From positions 2,346,157 to 2,410,156 of the forward strand of contig CM050676.1 of NCBI GenBank assembly GCA_027574665.1: 64,000 nucleotides of DNA, given 5' to 3'. Both the position numbers and the translations under genes were made by a program. Source of the DNA: Rhynochetos jubatus (Eukaryota; Chordata; Aves; Eurypygiformes; Rhynochetidae). The first letter of the stretch is position 1; each line of letters begins with the position of its first letter. Positions 26,401-41,400 of this stretch are shown one piece after another. Under the pieces are notes generated by a model that did not search any database, was not told where the DNA came from, and was given only the letters and a program-made list of their open reading frames with translations.

Positions 26401-29400
26401 AATATAGCCATAAGCTCAGCGTAAATGCTTTGAACAAGATAAAAGTATTGCTTTTCAGGGTGAATAAATGTCATTTCTTTTATTTGCTTTTAGCTTGAAA
26501 CAACTGCAGTGGTCTGACGTGTCTTCCAACACTTCAGAAATACAAATATCAGAAAATGTAGGGAAGACAATTAGGCAGCTTACGCTGAACCATGGAGAAG
26601 AGTTTCCTTTATAATCAGAAAGCTGCTGAAAGTAGTTTATTTGGAAAAAATGTGGGGTTTTTTTTTCAAGAAATCCTGCCTCCTTAGATGTTTTCTTCTC
26701 AAATTCCTATCTGTCTAGCTACGGTAGCATCATTCTGAACTACTTGCACAATTGCTGAGCTGAAAGTAATGCTGTCAATCAAATATATGACTAGAAACTC
26801 TGAAGAATGAATGATCTGGGCATGCTATGATTTTATTAAACATTCTGTGGTTTTCAGATTTTTCACATATATTGGTTGGTTTTGCAGCTGAAATTTGCAG
26901 TAAATGGCATTCAAAAATTTTCACAGGTCCACGTGAAGATTTCCGTTCCAAAAGGCATAAAGTTTGTTGGGCATCCCGGGAAACACCATCTGACAAGAAA
27001 GAAATGCGTTGCCCCCGGGGAAGCTAAACCCACCTCTATCGTTTTGTCCTTCAACGAGCTTGGACTGAGCAACATCACCGGTAGTATAGAAATAAAAATA
27101 GCTTGCTGCTTGAAGGAGTTTTACAAGTGTTTCTTTATATTCCTCTTTCAGAAGAAAACTCTGATTTCCCTAGTACCCCAGAGTGGAATTAGTCATTCCG
27201 CTTGCTGCCAACTCAGCTTCTCAACCGCCTTTGTTTCTTAGAGACAGATTCTAGAGCTGTAATGCACTGAAGAGTGGGTATGAACAAAGTTAGGGAGGTT
27301 CCCTAGTCATCAGTTTTCTGTTGTGTGACGTGAGGTTTGGATCTGTTGCATCTTCCTGAAGAGATCAGTGGAAATGTTTAAGAGGATCACAACAAATTCT
27401 GTACACTTTTCAAGCAAATAGTCCCAGGAAAAGTTGTGCAACACTGCAAACTAGCAAATTGTTTCTCTGTTGCCCTGTGACTGTCCCAGTATTGTCCAGT
27501 TTTAGATGTGACTGTTCAAATGCTTATGAAATAAAGATAATGAGAGCTGTAATTACAAAACATTTGATGTATTGTTAATTAACTGTGTCTAATTAGTTTA
27601 GCTTGTCACTTGAACTCCTGAAGATCTTCCTACCACAAAATCTCTGCTGCTTTTCCCTTCTGTTTCTTAGCAAAAGCTTTTGCTTATGGTGGAACTAATT
27701 GCTGTCAGGATGGGATGCAGACCTTAAAGAATGGCAAACACTCAGAGGACAATTATATGGACAAAAGGACCCCGGTGGGCGTGGATTATGTTCGCAGTAG
27801 TGTTATTATTGAGGTAAGAAAATATGGATTTGTAATAATTCAGAAAAAAAATTGTAAATGCTTGGACAACTCGTGAAGGTGTTTAGGTAGTTAATTGGAC
27901 ATGAATAGGTTTATAAGAATCTTCAAGTTGATTTATTGTATGTTTACGGGATTGGAAATAACCCGTTTTCGTGGTGCAAAAAAGGGCCCGTTTAGTTCAT
28001 GCTGGTGAATCTTCAGTACTGCTCAGAAGAAAAAGGGTTAGAAATTTCATCAGATAAGTTATCGCTGTTCATCTAATAAATATGCTGTGATGGGAGTTTT
28101 GCTGGTAGTGGTAGCTAACAATACAGTCTAATAACTCTTCTATAAATGATATAAAGCACTCTACAGCAGCAGAATATTATTTAAGTCTCTTGTAAGTCAA
28201 ACTGCATAGCTATTACTGCTAACTCAAGCACTGTATTTTTATGTATGGATTTCTGTCTTTATATAGCCAGAGGGACTGTCCAGAGAATACACCTACAGTG
28301 TGTTCTTCTGCCCAAATGGTAAGCTCATGATTCAAATGAGATATTTTTGTTTTATTTAGTTATAAATAGAAGCGCAAGGCTTCATCTCATGGTGGGGGGC
28401 GGGGAAATCCTTGTTTCCATTTCTCTGATTGATGAGTTATGGTTGTAGGAGGAGCTTTCGAACAAAGCGCCGTTCTTACCTGGCTGTCTAATCATGAATT
28501 TGCTTTAACTGCCCAAGTGATTTCTGGAAATGGCAATTAAATTCCTTTACTTGGCGGAACAGTTTAAGTATTCAGCACTGTGGACAGTAACTGTGACTGT
28601 GCTGTAGTGTCAGCTGATGCTTGAAAATTCAGTCTGCAATCAGTGTGTCCTTTCTGCCTGAGATCTGGATAGCTCAGGCTGGGCTCCAGGAGCTAAACAG
28701 GAATGCTTTTGACCACTAGATTAGAACTGAGAAATCACTTGCAGGCTTCATAAGCAATCCAGCTGATCAGTTTGAATTGAATGATCAAGGAAGAGGGTGT
28801 AAAGGGGAGATGGGAAGAAACATCCAGAGATAATGTTATAGTTTAAGAGAAGCTGGAAAAAAGAACTTGTGCTTAGGAAAGGTCTATTTGTTTAAACTTT
28901 AGTAGTCAGCTGTGGGTTATTTTTGAAGTATGTGAGCTAATTAGAGCTAAGCTCTAATTCTTACAACATTCCCTTATTTTTCTGACTAGAGAAAATTCAC
29001 ATTTCTACACCTAACAAATATGAGTACCAATACATGCAGAAACCTGCCCAGATGACACACTTTGACATCGCTGTGAAAGCACACAATGATGCTCACGTGG
29101 CCTTGTCCTCTGGTCCGCATGACATGGCAGAGATGACTGAAATTGTTATTGGTGGACATCAGAATACTAAAACATGGATTTCCGGAAGCAAAATGGGTGA
29201 GCCGGTGGTCAGCAGGGACACAGCTGGTATCCTTTCCTGGGATGAATTCCGCAGCTTCTGGATCAGCTGGAAAAATGGAATTATCCAGGTAGTGAATTTA
29301 TCTATGTAATGCCCTGGGTGTCTTTTACGTTCTTAAATAGAGCGTGAGCACACGCGCGGCAGATTTCCATGAGGCTTGTTGCAGAAGGCGAAAGCTTCGT

Positions 29401-32400
29401 TCCTGGTGTGTTTTCTACATTAGATCTTGATCAGGCTGTTTTAATCAGAACATATCTGCTTGCCACATGATGTTCTCAGGACCTCAGTCTTCGATGTTTT
29501 GAGTGTTAAGTGTGCTGAAAGGCTGGAGGTCAAGCCTGTGGAATGCTCACTAAACTTCTTGGGATTGTTTTGTGGGTGGGAAAGAGAAAGGTACCTGTCC
29601 ATCAACAATGTTTGCTGGTGCACACCTGAGTTATGAAGTCCAAGGACACATGGCAGACTGCCTTCATAAGTGTGAGTTCTTGGAACTGCATGGTTTTTTG
29701 TTCCTTTCAGGTTGGCCATGGTACTCGGGTGCTAAATGAGTCTATTATTGTGGAGTGGACAGTCCCGAAACAGCTTGAGGTGAAGTACATTGGCTTTTCC
29801 ACAGGCTGGGGGTCAATGGGAGAGTTTAAAATTTGGAGAAAAGAAGACACTGATGAAAATCACAATGAAGCATTTACTCTTGGAGTTCCCCACAACATAA
29901 TTCCAGGATCAGAAAGAGCTACAGCTTCAATAATAGGTATCAATTATGAGGAGGTATCACTAGGTACTGGTTATCAAATATGAAGAGATACTCCAGCTGT
30001 TACTTGCTGCTGACCAGTGTTTGAGTAATACAGACCAGATAGTCATAGGCTGTTACAAAGGTATATGCTGCTTAATTCTGGGTCAGAAAATTATTATTTT
30101 GTTGGTTGTTTTGAACCCTGTTTGAGTTGACAGTGACTTAAAGCTGATGCCATGCAAGGGCTTTGCAGAGGAACTGTCTGTTAGAATGGTTAGTATTCGT
30201 TCCATAATCACCAGTTGTGCTGGGTTCTAATCTAACAGTCTAAACTGGGGAGTCATGGATAATCGAACTGAAATGAGAAGTTTCTTTATTTCAGCAAAAG
30301 CTTGAACAGTTAAGACTTAATATTTGAAGGACTTCCAACAGGATACAGCTTCGTTAAGCTGATGATGTGTAGGTAGTAGAAATCGGTGTAGTCGGGTGGG
30401 TTTTAACCATAGGACATCAAGAGGAAGTAATGCGTAATTCCTTGGTGCTGAACACACTGCCCTTTTCGCAAACAGGAGATGTGATGGGTCCTACATTGAA
30501 CAACTTGGACAACCTTTTGCGATTACCATTTGGCTGTGGGGAGCAGAACATGATCCATTTTGCTCCTAATGTTTTTGTCCTGAAATATCTGCAGAAAACC
30601 AAACAACTCAGTCATGAGGTAGAGAGTGAAGCTACTGATTACCTTGTTCAAGGTAACTCCTTACACTTACGATTTATAGAAGGGGTGGCTTGTAAGCTGG
30701 GAAAGTTTTACTGGTGTCACGTTGTACTTTCTAATCAAGAGGATCCCAGGTGATGAGGATTCATCACTTCTTGTAGGATAATCTCAGAGGTTAACAGGCT
30801 TTGATGGCAAGATGTTTTCCCTGGATGTGTAGCCTGTTTCCTTTCAATGACTCCTGGTTTATATGCTTAATGATTTATATTGTTTAATTTTTTTTTCTTT
30901 GGCAGCTTATTTCTATGTTCAAACATTTCAGAAAGTGAAGGAAAGTTAGTTTTAGTAAAAATCTGTGTATGTAGGTTTTTTGCCTTATTCATAAATTGCC
31001 TTTCCAATCCTCTAGTCACTTTGTGGCTCTTCTCTGAAGTTTTTCTTTTTTTAACAGTATTTTCTCAGTAACAATATACCCAAAATCCAAAGTTAGTATC
31101 CAGAATATTTAACCCAGAGCTATATAATGAAGGCTTTTATCCGCCCTTTTAGTCTCCTGTTCTATTTTACTCAACAGCTCAACACAATCCATCTTTTTAT
31201 GCACTGTTTTTCTCAGCATTTGTTTGGGAAGAGCCATAACTAAGTACAATTCTCAGGACAAGTGAGAATTCGAAGATCCTAACAAACAAGAATGACCCAA
31301 AGGGACAAAGCTGTCTTGTGTATGACTCAGAAAATAGTCACGTCATGAAATCAGAGGTGACAGGATTAGGTGGTTCTCCTCTGAAAATGTAAAATGAAAT
31401 ACATTGTGTATCTCGTGTTCAGCAGCAAAAGCCCAGTGCTGCTTCCTTTGCCTGGCAACTGTTGCTTCACTTGTTATTTTTCGTGCTTGCTGATAGCAGT
31501 ATGACAAAGGGATTTTTTTAATAGCCCGGCTCAGCGTTTCCTGTGCAATATCATTTGCTTTTGGGGTTTTTTAACGAACCTGCAAGCCTTCCAGGTTTTT
31601 GGCTCCAAACTTTGCCTGCTAATTAACCCTTACAGAAGAAATCCTCAAGAGTTTTCAACTCTTCTGTGTTTTTTGGAACCCTGCCAAGTATAAGGTTTAG
31701 ATGGGAAAGTCTCTTTGCTCGCTCTAGAAGGCTTTTGTGACTTACCAAGCCAGAAAACTTTTTCATCACTTAGTCATCCATCACACAAAGCGCTGATACC
31801 CAACAATTCCCGTATATTCCCTAATCTTTAGAAGTGGCCTGAGATAAACTAGTCAGTAATTTTTCTACTTTCCCACAATGCAGTTCTACAAAAGCAGGTG
31901 AACAGGTGAAAACTAGAAAGGGTGAACCTCTCCAGTGAGTCCAAGCATCTAGAGGAGTGTTTAGAGAACAGAAGATTTCAGAAGAGCAAGCAAGGCATAA
32001 AGTCTGCGCCCCTATCAACCCAGCAAGGGAGGAAGTGTAAGAGTGATGAAGCTTAAGTCAACTCAAAATGAACATTCGAATAAAAGAACAGAAGAATAAA
32101 AGATGAGTTGTAAGACTGATCTGGAAATACGAGTCCTTAATTTGTCCACCTAACATAGTGGAAATGAACGCTTAGGAACAATTTAAGGAGGAAGAGCTCA
32201 GCAGTAAGTTTTATCTGAGGACTACGTAGAAAAAAAAGCAGTCTAATGTAATGTAACACCTATTGTGTGGAGGAAGAAAATAATACCATTGTTGCTTATG
32301 TTTTCTGCTGCGCACTTGTATATATCTCACAACCCCCAGACAAGGTGTTTTTACTACAAGAGCATCATTAATCTCTAGGGCTTTGTTCCTCCCACTTTTC

Positions 32401-35400
32401 AAACCATTCTGTCTGCATTCCCTGTAAGCATCGGAAGGCTATAGAGCAACAGGAGAACGTGTAGGAGTCATGGGCAGCCCGTAGTCAGGGATTGTGGAGC
32501 TGCCCGTATCTGGAGATGTCAACGAAGAAACTTCCCCCACGACACCCCAGAAATGAAAAAGTAATCCCATAAAAACATTGTGCATTGTGGAATAAAACGT
32601 CTGTTCATGTATCAGAGCATTGAGCAGGCACTAAGTGTCTTGGAACCGGTCACCTTGCAGGTGTGACATATCTCCATATCAGAAATACCCATTCTGGAGG
32701 GTTTGATTCCAATGGGTGTTTCAGAGCCTTATCAAAGTGTGTATTCCGTATTCCTAACAGAGGCTCAGAGTGCTTTCTTAGGATGGGCATTTCATGGTGA
32801 GAAGATAAACAGGTTTGAGAAGCAAATTATTTTCCTAATAGGAAGAGCATTTTGACTGCCTTTTATTTTCAATCTCAAAAGACATTCTGGTAGAGAATTC
32901 TTACCGTCAGCATTCAACTTGTTAACAGTTGTCTAAACCCAGCCTTGTAAGGTAGCCCTAGTAGCTAGAAGTGTTCATGTACGTTAAGATAACGGCTGTT
33001 ATTGCCATGTTACATTAAGCTGTTCCAAGCAACAGCTTGGGAGCAAAATCTGAATCTGGCTGTATCATTAAAGGAAAAACTCTTCATCTGCATAGTGCCT
33101 GGAGCAAAATGGAAGGAGATTGGCTGTGTGCTTAAGTAAAAATCTTTCTTTTAATACTGTGTCTTTTCAGAGGGGTATCAGGTTTTTAGCATATCTGCTG
33201 GCCAAATCGCAGGAGTTGTAGTCTTACAGATGTTAGCCTGAAAGGACTTCTGAGTAAGCTCCAGCGTACGTACACAGCTGGCTCTGTCGCTCACACAAAA
33301 TAAGAGGTTGCCTCGGGCAGCAGAATCCCTCACACTAGTGCCAGAAGGTCTGAGTTTTCTTTCACTTTATATACTTGTTTTTCTCCGTGTGAGGATTTTG
33401 GACTCCCCCAGTTCTTTTGTGACTTCCAGGCTACCAGCGCCAGCTGACCTACAAGAGACAAGATGGTTCATACAGTGCTTTTGGCGAGAGGGATTCCTCC
33501 GGGAGTATGTGGTGAGTTGCTATTTAAAACAGCGTTAGAAAATTCAGTGTTTGCTAAATGGGAAAAATACACCATTGGCAAGGAAAGAAGAGTAATTTTC
33601 CAGCTTCCATCGTGGTATCACACACGGTGGAGAACAGAAATAATAGTCAGTGACTATAGACTTACTGTTTCGATGCTGATGTGTGTTCATGCTACACTCG
33701 TAGGTGCGTTACCGTAGTTTCAAGACTACTTAGGGGCAGTTAAGATAGTCATATCTAGTATGTCCGGGCTTTAGGCACAGAAGCTGTAGTAAAGGATTGT
33801 ATTTGGTCTGCTGGGATTGGAGTAGCAATGTATGGGACATACAATTCCACTAGGGGATGGAGCTTCACCTGGAGCGTGTACAGAGAGTCTAGCTCTCTCT
33901 ACAAGTGGCAGAGGCTTCTACCAGGGTGGGAAAACAAACCCACAGCAAAAACAACCCCAAAAACTCCCACAGAAGTGTTTCTCCCAAGTGCTTTATATCC
34001 CTTCATGGGGGTATGAACAGAATGGTATGGACTTGTGCCCTGAGAATTAAGTGCAGGATCTTTCAGTCGAGCAATATGAGAACCAGAAATTGTGAAACCA
34101 GCTCCTCTCACTAATGCCCCCCTTAGGAAACCGTGCCCTTTAAGGTCGTACGTTACATCCCACTAGCACGTTAGTGGACTAGAATGTCTCAGATGTAGTA
34201 GATTCTTGTCTTCATTCATTTTGTGCTGTCATTTGGCTTCTCCCTCTGCTCTGTATTTTGCTTTAAACTGATTTTTCTTCCTGAACTCATCTGAGGGGAA
34301 GTACCGCATCTATGATGCTGCTGCCTCACTGTTTCTAAGATAGTAAACTTTTATCTCGCATCTGGCATCTCCCAGTCCCTAGATGTAAAATATGGTGACA
34401 CAGAATTACTTAACACTTGAAAAATCCCCTGCCAGGCAGCGTGCTTTCTACCCTCCCATTCCTCAGAGGCTTGTAAAACGAATGATTCAATCTCCCAAAG
34501 CTGGCCAGAGTTCACACTTGTTGCATGTCAGAGGTCTAGAATTCCAAAAGCACTTCTGTTGCTTTTCTTAAGTCTTAATTCTGTATGAAGTCTAACACAG
34601 GCTCAGACTTGAGCAATGGGTGTGGATTTCTTTTCTTTTTAATTAATTAAGGTAACAGCAAAACTGGAAAACTTAATCCTCTCCTTTCTTTACAAATAAT
34701 GCCATATTTATAGGGATATTGATTCTTAATTTAAAAGCTTTAATAATTTGGGTAGCAGTTGAGCAGCAATAAAAGGGAACTGAATTTCAGAGCATGTCAT
34801 AATTAAGACAAACATATCTGCCAGATATACTCTTCAATTCAATTTGTTGACCCTTAACCCTGCCTTTTTCCAGAAGATTGGTCAGTGTTCGGGTGCCGTA
34901 AGTACTACTAATTTTTTTAACAATGTTTGGTGTTTCCCCAAGAAGATTTTTAAAATCTGTGCTTTCTAAGCATGTTGTTTTCCCTTTACTGGTACATTAT
35001 TCTGAATCGGTTTTCTCAGTAAAGACGATAAATTCGTATTTGCAGGCTAACAGCTTTTGTCCTCAAGTCCTTTGCGCAGTCTCGTGGGTTTATTTTCATT
35101 GACCCGAAAGAACTAACAGCTGCCAAAGACTGGATCATCCAGCATCAGAAAGAAGATGGTTCCTTTCCTGCTATGGGCAGGATACTAAATAAGGACATTC
35201 AGGTAAAAACTACTTAGTCATGCAATAGGTGCATTTTTAGATTTATTATCAAAGCACAAAGTGATGCAGTTTCCTCGTGCCCGTTAAGAATATTGCACTT
35301 GAAAGGCTGGAATAGCGTAGGAAGAACCCGGAGGATTTTGATTTTTAAAAAGCCTGTCAGAACGTGTCTGTGTGCTGTACCAAGGGCACAAAAAGCAAGA

Positions 35401-38400
35401 TGGCAAGTCTTGCAAAACCCTTGGGAATCACGTCTCAGGGTGTGAAGTTATGTGCATTGAGTGTGTTTTCTGGCTCTGACTATGGAAGGGAACTACGGCA
35501 TTAGGCTGGGGTCCTAAATTTCGTGCTCCTTATGTGCGAAGAAAAGAAATTCTATGATGCCACAGCTTCTCTTGTAGTTGGAAAGTATTCTTTGTCTTGC
35601 TTCAGGAGTCTCTTGATCCTGTGTCCCTTTTTCTAGTTTTCATCCAGTGGTTTTGTGTTTGTTGCCCTTCAGGGTGGAATCCATGGTAAGATCTCCCTGA
35701 CAGCTTATGTGGTTGCATCTCTCCTGGAAACAGGTGTAACTTCTGAGGTAACAAAAATTTGCTTGAAACAGCTCTCATCTTCTCTAAAAAGCTCTAAAAA
35801 TTCTCTCAATTTTTTTCTTTTAAACTTGATTTTACTGCTGTTCATTCTCAAAGATTCCCTGCTCACTAGAATGATAGCATCCAGGTAACATTGGCTGTTT
35901 GAAAGTCTTGAGATGATTCCCAAGTACGGAATCTCTTCTGAGGTTATTCAAGGTGATCTCCCATCCTTCAGCCATCAGCTCAAGGTTTTTTCTACCAGAG
36001 CAAAACCTTTCCCTGCAACTCCATCCCTCAGTCTCTCCCAGAAATGGCTGCAAAACGTGTTTTATGCCTTGGAATTTCAAGGTGTGATTGCAGCCTATGC
36101 AGACTTGCCTATATAGGCTCAAAAATAACGTTAACTAGCTTGCTTAGTGCTAATAGCAGTTTAACTAGGGCCACATAGGCTTGGGGGATCCAGAAAACGT
36201 TTGCAGTGGCTACAGTGGCCAAACTGCTACTGCTATTAGATTACAGTGTCTTTGGAGAGCTGTGGTCCTGCAATGTGCTGGATGGAGGGCTTCTCCTCTT
36301 TGTAATGAGACAGAGGAGGAACACTACAGGAAAAAACCATAGCTTTATAGGAGCATGCAAATATGCAGCATAATTTTTGAAGTAAGAAAACATATCACTT
36401 CCAGTGCAACTGGTGTTTTGGAGAACCCTTCTTAAAAGTCATAATAAAAGCAGTGCTCCTCTCCTCTGTTGTATTTTAATTTTGAGTTAAACATTCCCAC
36501 TGACCATGACTGGGAAAACATCCACTTGCAGATGTGTTGAGCTGATCACGAACACACTTCTTCACTTGCTCTTCCACAGCGAAGGGAAGGAGTGGTGGTG
36601 GGCAAGTAGGTCTGTACAGGTGGAACTGGCAGATGAAAACAGGAAGTGCAGTGGATGTTGCAGCATGTTTGGGTGATCTGTACTCGGACAAAAGGATTAC
36701 CCATTCAAGCAAAACCCAGTGAGTTTATGGAGGCTTTGAACCAGCCAGTGCAAACAGCAGTGTCTATTCAGAAATGCTGCAATAACCTTAGCGCTTCTGA
36801 TGGCATCCCTGTTGGGCTCGAAGAGTTCAGACCATGCTGCCGTTGAAAGCAGATACCCCCTAGCCCCCAGTTCTTGTTGGAGTGGAAGGCTCTCAACCTT
36901 ATTAAAAATAAAAATAAATTAAAAAAACAAGTTTAGAATATCCTCCAATGCTCATGGAGTTGCTTTCTGCCTCCCTGTCAGCTGTGTCCCCCCTCTGAGA
37001 AGTGATGTGATGCTCTCTCTGGGTTGCCGTGTGTCAAGACAGCCCTAGCGTTTTTATTTGCTGGAAGTGCAGTTTATGTGGATCTAATGGTTTTCCTAGA
37101 GGAGATTTGCAAGTGTTACTAACGATCTTAGCTAGGAAATGAGGAAGGGGAAGGTTAGTGCCACAGGGAAATCAAAGGAAACCAAATTACATCAAGTCCA
37201 ATTAAATTGTTTCTATAAATTATCAGAGCCACGTTCCTACATGGTGAGGTCATTGAGGGAGTTAATAAAACATGTTTGTTGGCTGCAGGGACCCCTGGGA
37301 ACCTTGGCCTTTATTATCCTCTGGCGTCTGCTAGACGCTCCAGAGTGTCAGGAGCACAATCAAACATACAGTAGAGAGCTCGCTTCTGCTCTGTTCATCT
37401 GCTGCCTTGCAGTGGCATGAATTTCTTCAGCTTTAGGGGGGAATAAATGTGTCTCAGTGTTAGTCTAGATCATTCTTGCTAAGCTATTTGCTCCTCTTTT
37501 TGAATTTGTGATGCGTGGCTTTTCATGGGGAAGGGGACGTGTTAGTGTCGTTCTGCAGAGCAAAATGTGTTTTTCCTGTGTGTTTGGGTTAATTTGCCAC
37601 AGTTGTGAGAAATAGTGATTTACCTTCTGAGGCATAGAGGTTGGTAATATGTCTGGGCTCTTTCCTCTAACTATAGGAAGAAAGAACAGCTGTTGACAAA
37701 GCAAAACACTTCTTAGAGTCCAACTTGTATTCAGCAGAAGACCCCTACACTACTGCCTTGACTGCGTATGCCCTGACACTGCTACACAGCCCCTCTGCTG
37801 CTGTGACGCTGCGGAAAATGAACAGCATGGCTATTACCCAAGGTACTGCGCTCCTGGTCCAATCTCGCAAGTCCCTCAATTGGCAGTCCTCTTAGAGAAA
37901 CAAGCAATTAGCCCGTGCAACTTGAATTTGAGTTAGTGGAGAGGGCAGAGCCTGTGAGATCAGGGTCTTCCTCACAGCACAGTTTGACTTTGTAAAGCAA
38001 GAGTTTCCCTGACTCTGCAGAGAGGGCTGAGGACCTTAGTTCCATGCGTGCAGCTGATGCTGAAGGAAGGCAAGTGCAGCAGCAGCACCGCAGTGACTTT
38101 CCTGTCAATATGACAGAGTTTGCCTTGTCACATATCCCACTCCCTGTTGGTGTATTTTAATCCAAAATCCAAGAATTACCTAACTTGTCACACCGAGACA
38201 TCTCTGTAATTGCACAGGGGATACTTGTCTGAAAGGAGGAGCAGTGTGGTTCAGGGCCTGAATCTGTTCTTTGAGTCTGTGCAATAGTAGAATTTGATTC
38301 TTCCCATCGGCAGAGGCTTAGCTGCAGTCCTACTGCAATAACACTGATATTCCACTGTCCTGTGTTTCTAGATGGCTTTACACACTGGAGCTTGACGGGA

Positions 38401-41400
38401 ACTCTCGTTACTGATGAAGATACCTTCATGGGATTTAATGATGGTCTCTCTCAATCAGGTACCTGTACTGCAGAGACAGAGATAAGGGAAAGGGCTGCAA
38501 CAGCAGGCCACTGGCTGCACGTGTCCTAGTGAATTGTTTAAATAATGCACTTGAAAATGTCCCTCGCTGCTTTTTTCCTTCTCTAATTTGTTAGCGTTTC
38601 TGAAGACACAAGGTTTCAGTCCCCAGAGAAAGCTTGTTTAGCCAAGGTATTCCAAAAATGGCAGTCAGGGCAGGTCTGGATGAAATGAGAGCTCATCAGA
38701 GGCAGGTAATGTTATGCTGAAAGAGCTGGTTAAGAGCAAATGAGAGACAGCTAGATGTGGTCAAGACTGCACCAGCTTCTCAGCCCCAGCTTTCTCGCCG
38801 TTTTTCACTCCTGTTCTGTAAAGCCAGTGACTAATACAGAAGAGTGATAGCCATAGGGGATTCCATCAGGGAAGAATCATTTGAAATGGAAATCTGAAAG
38901 AAAAGTTCATTTAATTTTAGAGCTGTTTAGCTCTGTATTTTCAAACGGACCTAGGGATTTGAAATCCTAGGTCAGTTTTTACTGGCAGTCACTGGCGTTT
39001 CACCTGATTTCCTAGACTTCAACTATCAAAGTCACGACAACAGTGAATTATGTTATAATTTCCAAGTCACATAAAGCCATTGTCTCTTCTAATATGATGG
39101 AGGTGCACCAATATTAAGGAAGGCTCTAACTGGAGACTGTGTGAAAATCTCTAGGACAGGAATACAGTATGAGCAGTAGAACTGGGGTGGGAGAGAAATT
39201 ACTTAAGCTTCTTTCTACTTGATTGTATCCTGTGTCTGTTGTGTGAAGGAAAGAGCTTGTGTTGAAAGCAGAGATATCTTTGGAACGTGACACATCTTGG
39301 GTGCAGACATCTTTTAACTTCATTTTTCTCTTCCTGTGTTTACTTCTACAGACTCTTAACCTTTACTTTTTCAATTTTTCAGTTAATAACTATTCACAGA
39401 CTGATCTCTAGACCTGCCCAGTTTCTCACTTCTAGATGGTGTTTATGGGTTTTTTTAATCCCCCTTTCCTCTCTTTTTCAGTTGTTTCTGCAGAGGTGGA
39501 AATGACATCTTATGCCCTTTTGACATACACGCTCCTAGGAGACGTGGCCTCTGCGCTCCCAGTAGTAAAATGGCTTTCACAGCAGAGGAACGCACTTGGA
39601 GGATTCTCATCTACCCAGGTGGGCTGCCTCCGAGAAAGGTAGCTGCAATGCATGCAACATCAGTCATAGAAACCAAGTGATTCAGGAATGGTCAGTGCAG
39701 AGTTTCTGGCTAGTGTCTAGACAAACTGTGTCCTCGTAAGAATTACAACTTTCCAGTGCTCTTCACTGCTTTCTTCTTGGACTGATAGGAAAGGAACCTC
39801 GGCTTTGTCCTTACCAGATGCCTTTGAGAGCCAAAGTGAACAAAGCCTGATACATCTTTTTCTGTCTCAATTAATAAGGAAGATTCTGCTACCAGGAGGT
39901 GATGACCGTACAGCACAGTGCTTGTCTGTGAGCTTACTGTGATCCTGTATTCGCCACGATTCTGATCTCTCCCTCTTCTGATCCCTAGGACACATGCGTA
40001 GCCCTGCAAGCTCTGGCTGAATATGCTATCCTTTCGTACGTCGGAGGAGTCAACCTTACCATTTCCTTGGCTTCTACTAATCTAGACTACCAGGAGACAT
40101 TTGAGCTTAACAAGATGAATAAAAAAGTCCTCCAGACTGCAGTGGTAGGTGGTTTTTTGATTATGTAGCCAAATCTTTAAAGCAATCTGGGTTCTAAATG
40201 ACAACTCAGGTGACTTCAGTAGTGGTAAAAGCACAAGTTTAACACTGAGATCTCGGGACTTTCTGGGGTTTTATGGCTAGGTTCTGAAGTGAAGGAGGAA
40301 GCACTCAAAGTTAAAGGCATTTTTCATCATAACTAGTGCCTGATGCTGATTTTGTGCTGCTGCTGCTTGTTTCTAGCACTGCTAAATGCAGATGGCTGAA
40401 AAGAGCAAGCAATACTCCCTTCACTTCTGCAGTCTCCTTTATAATTGGAAAGATATTTTATACAGAATAAAGCTAAAATTCATATTAATTTCCATTCTGA
40501 GTGCCATGTCTTGTTTGTGTCTTAACTGTGGATTCTCCCCAGATCCCCAGTATTCCAACGGGGCTGTTTGTGAGTGCCAAAGGGGAAGGCTGCTGTCTGA
40601 TGCAGGTAAAGTTGTCACGGGGCTGGAGAAAGCATGTGAGCAGGTGATCTCTAAACTGAGTCTGTTTGCTACTTTTTTAATACCACCTTGCTATGAGGGA
40701 GGATATCTGAATTTTTCTCAAAGCAATTATATAACGTGGTGTGGCTTTAATTCATAGCAGTAAATGTGATTGTACTAGGGTGAACCAGCTCTGCTATAGC
40801 TTTACCTATATATAACTGCTGCAAAGCCTCTGCTGCCTCTGTGCGTGCCATTACCTCTCTCTGAAGAGTTCTAGTGTTTATGCTGGTCTCCAGGGGACGT
40901 TTGCAGATGGTATGAAATGTTGGAGTCTAATAAACTGCCCTGATTTGTGGTGTTTTCCCCCCCTGCTTTGTGCTGCAGATTGATGTCACTTACAATGTAC
41001 CTGATCCTATTGCCAAACCAGCTTTCCAGCTCCTGGTTAACCTGAAGGAGCCAAAGTCAGAGCAGCATCTTCAAGCTCCACATCTCCTGCGGTCTGTCTC
41101 CCCAGACGAGAACCGCTCTGAAGCCTTGCACAGAGAGAGGGCACTGGTGGATGATGATGACCCAGCTTCAGATCAGGACCATCAGGAATACAAAGTCATA
41201 CTGGAGACGTGCACTAGGTAGGAAATGCCGGTCTGCGTTGGGTCCTGCCTGTTTCTCAGAGACCATCTAGTTTGCTGATCAGCACATTCATTGATACAGA
41301 AAAAATGCCAGATACTTTCTTATATATCATAAATGGTGTAAGAGAGAACAGCTCACTGGCAGAATGCAGAATTTGAGCCATCTGTGGGCTGTAGGACAGT

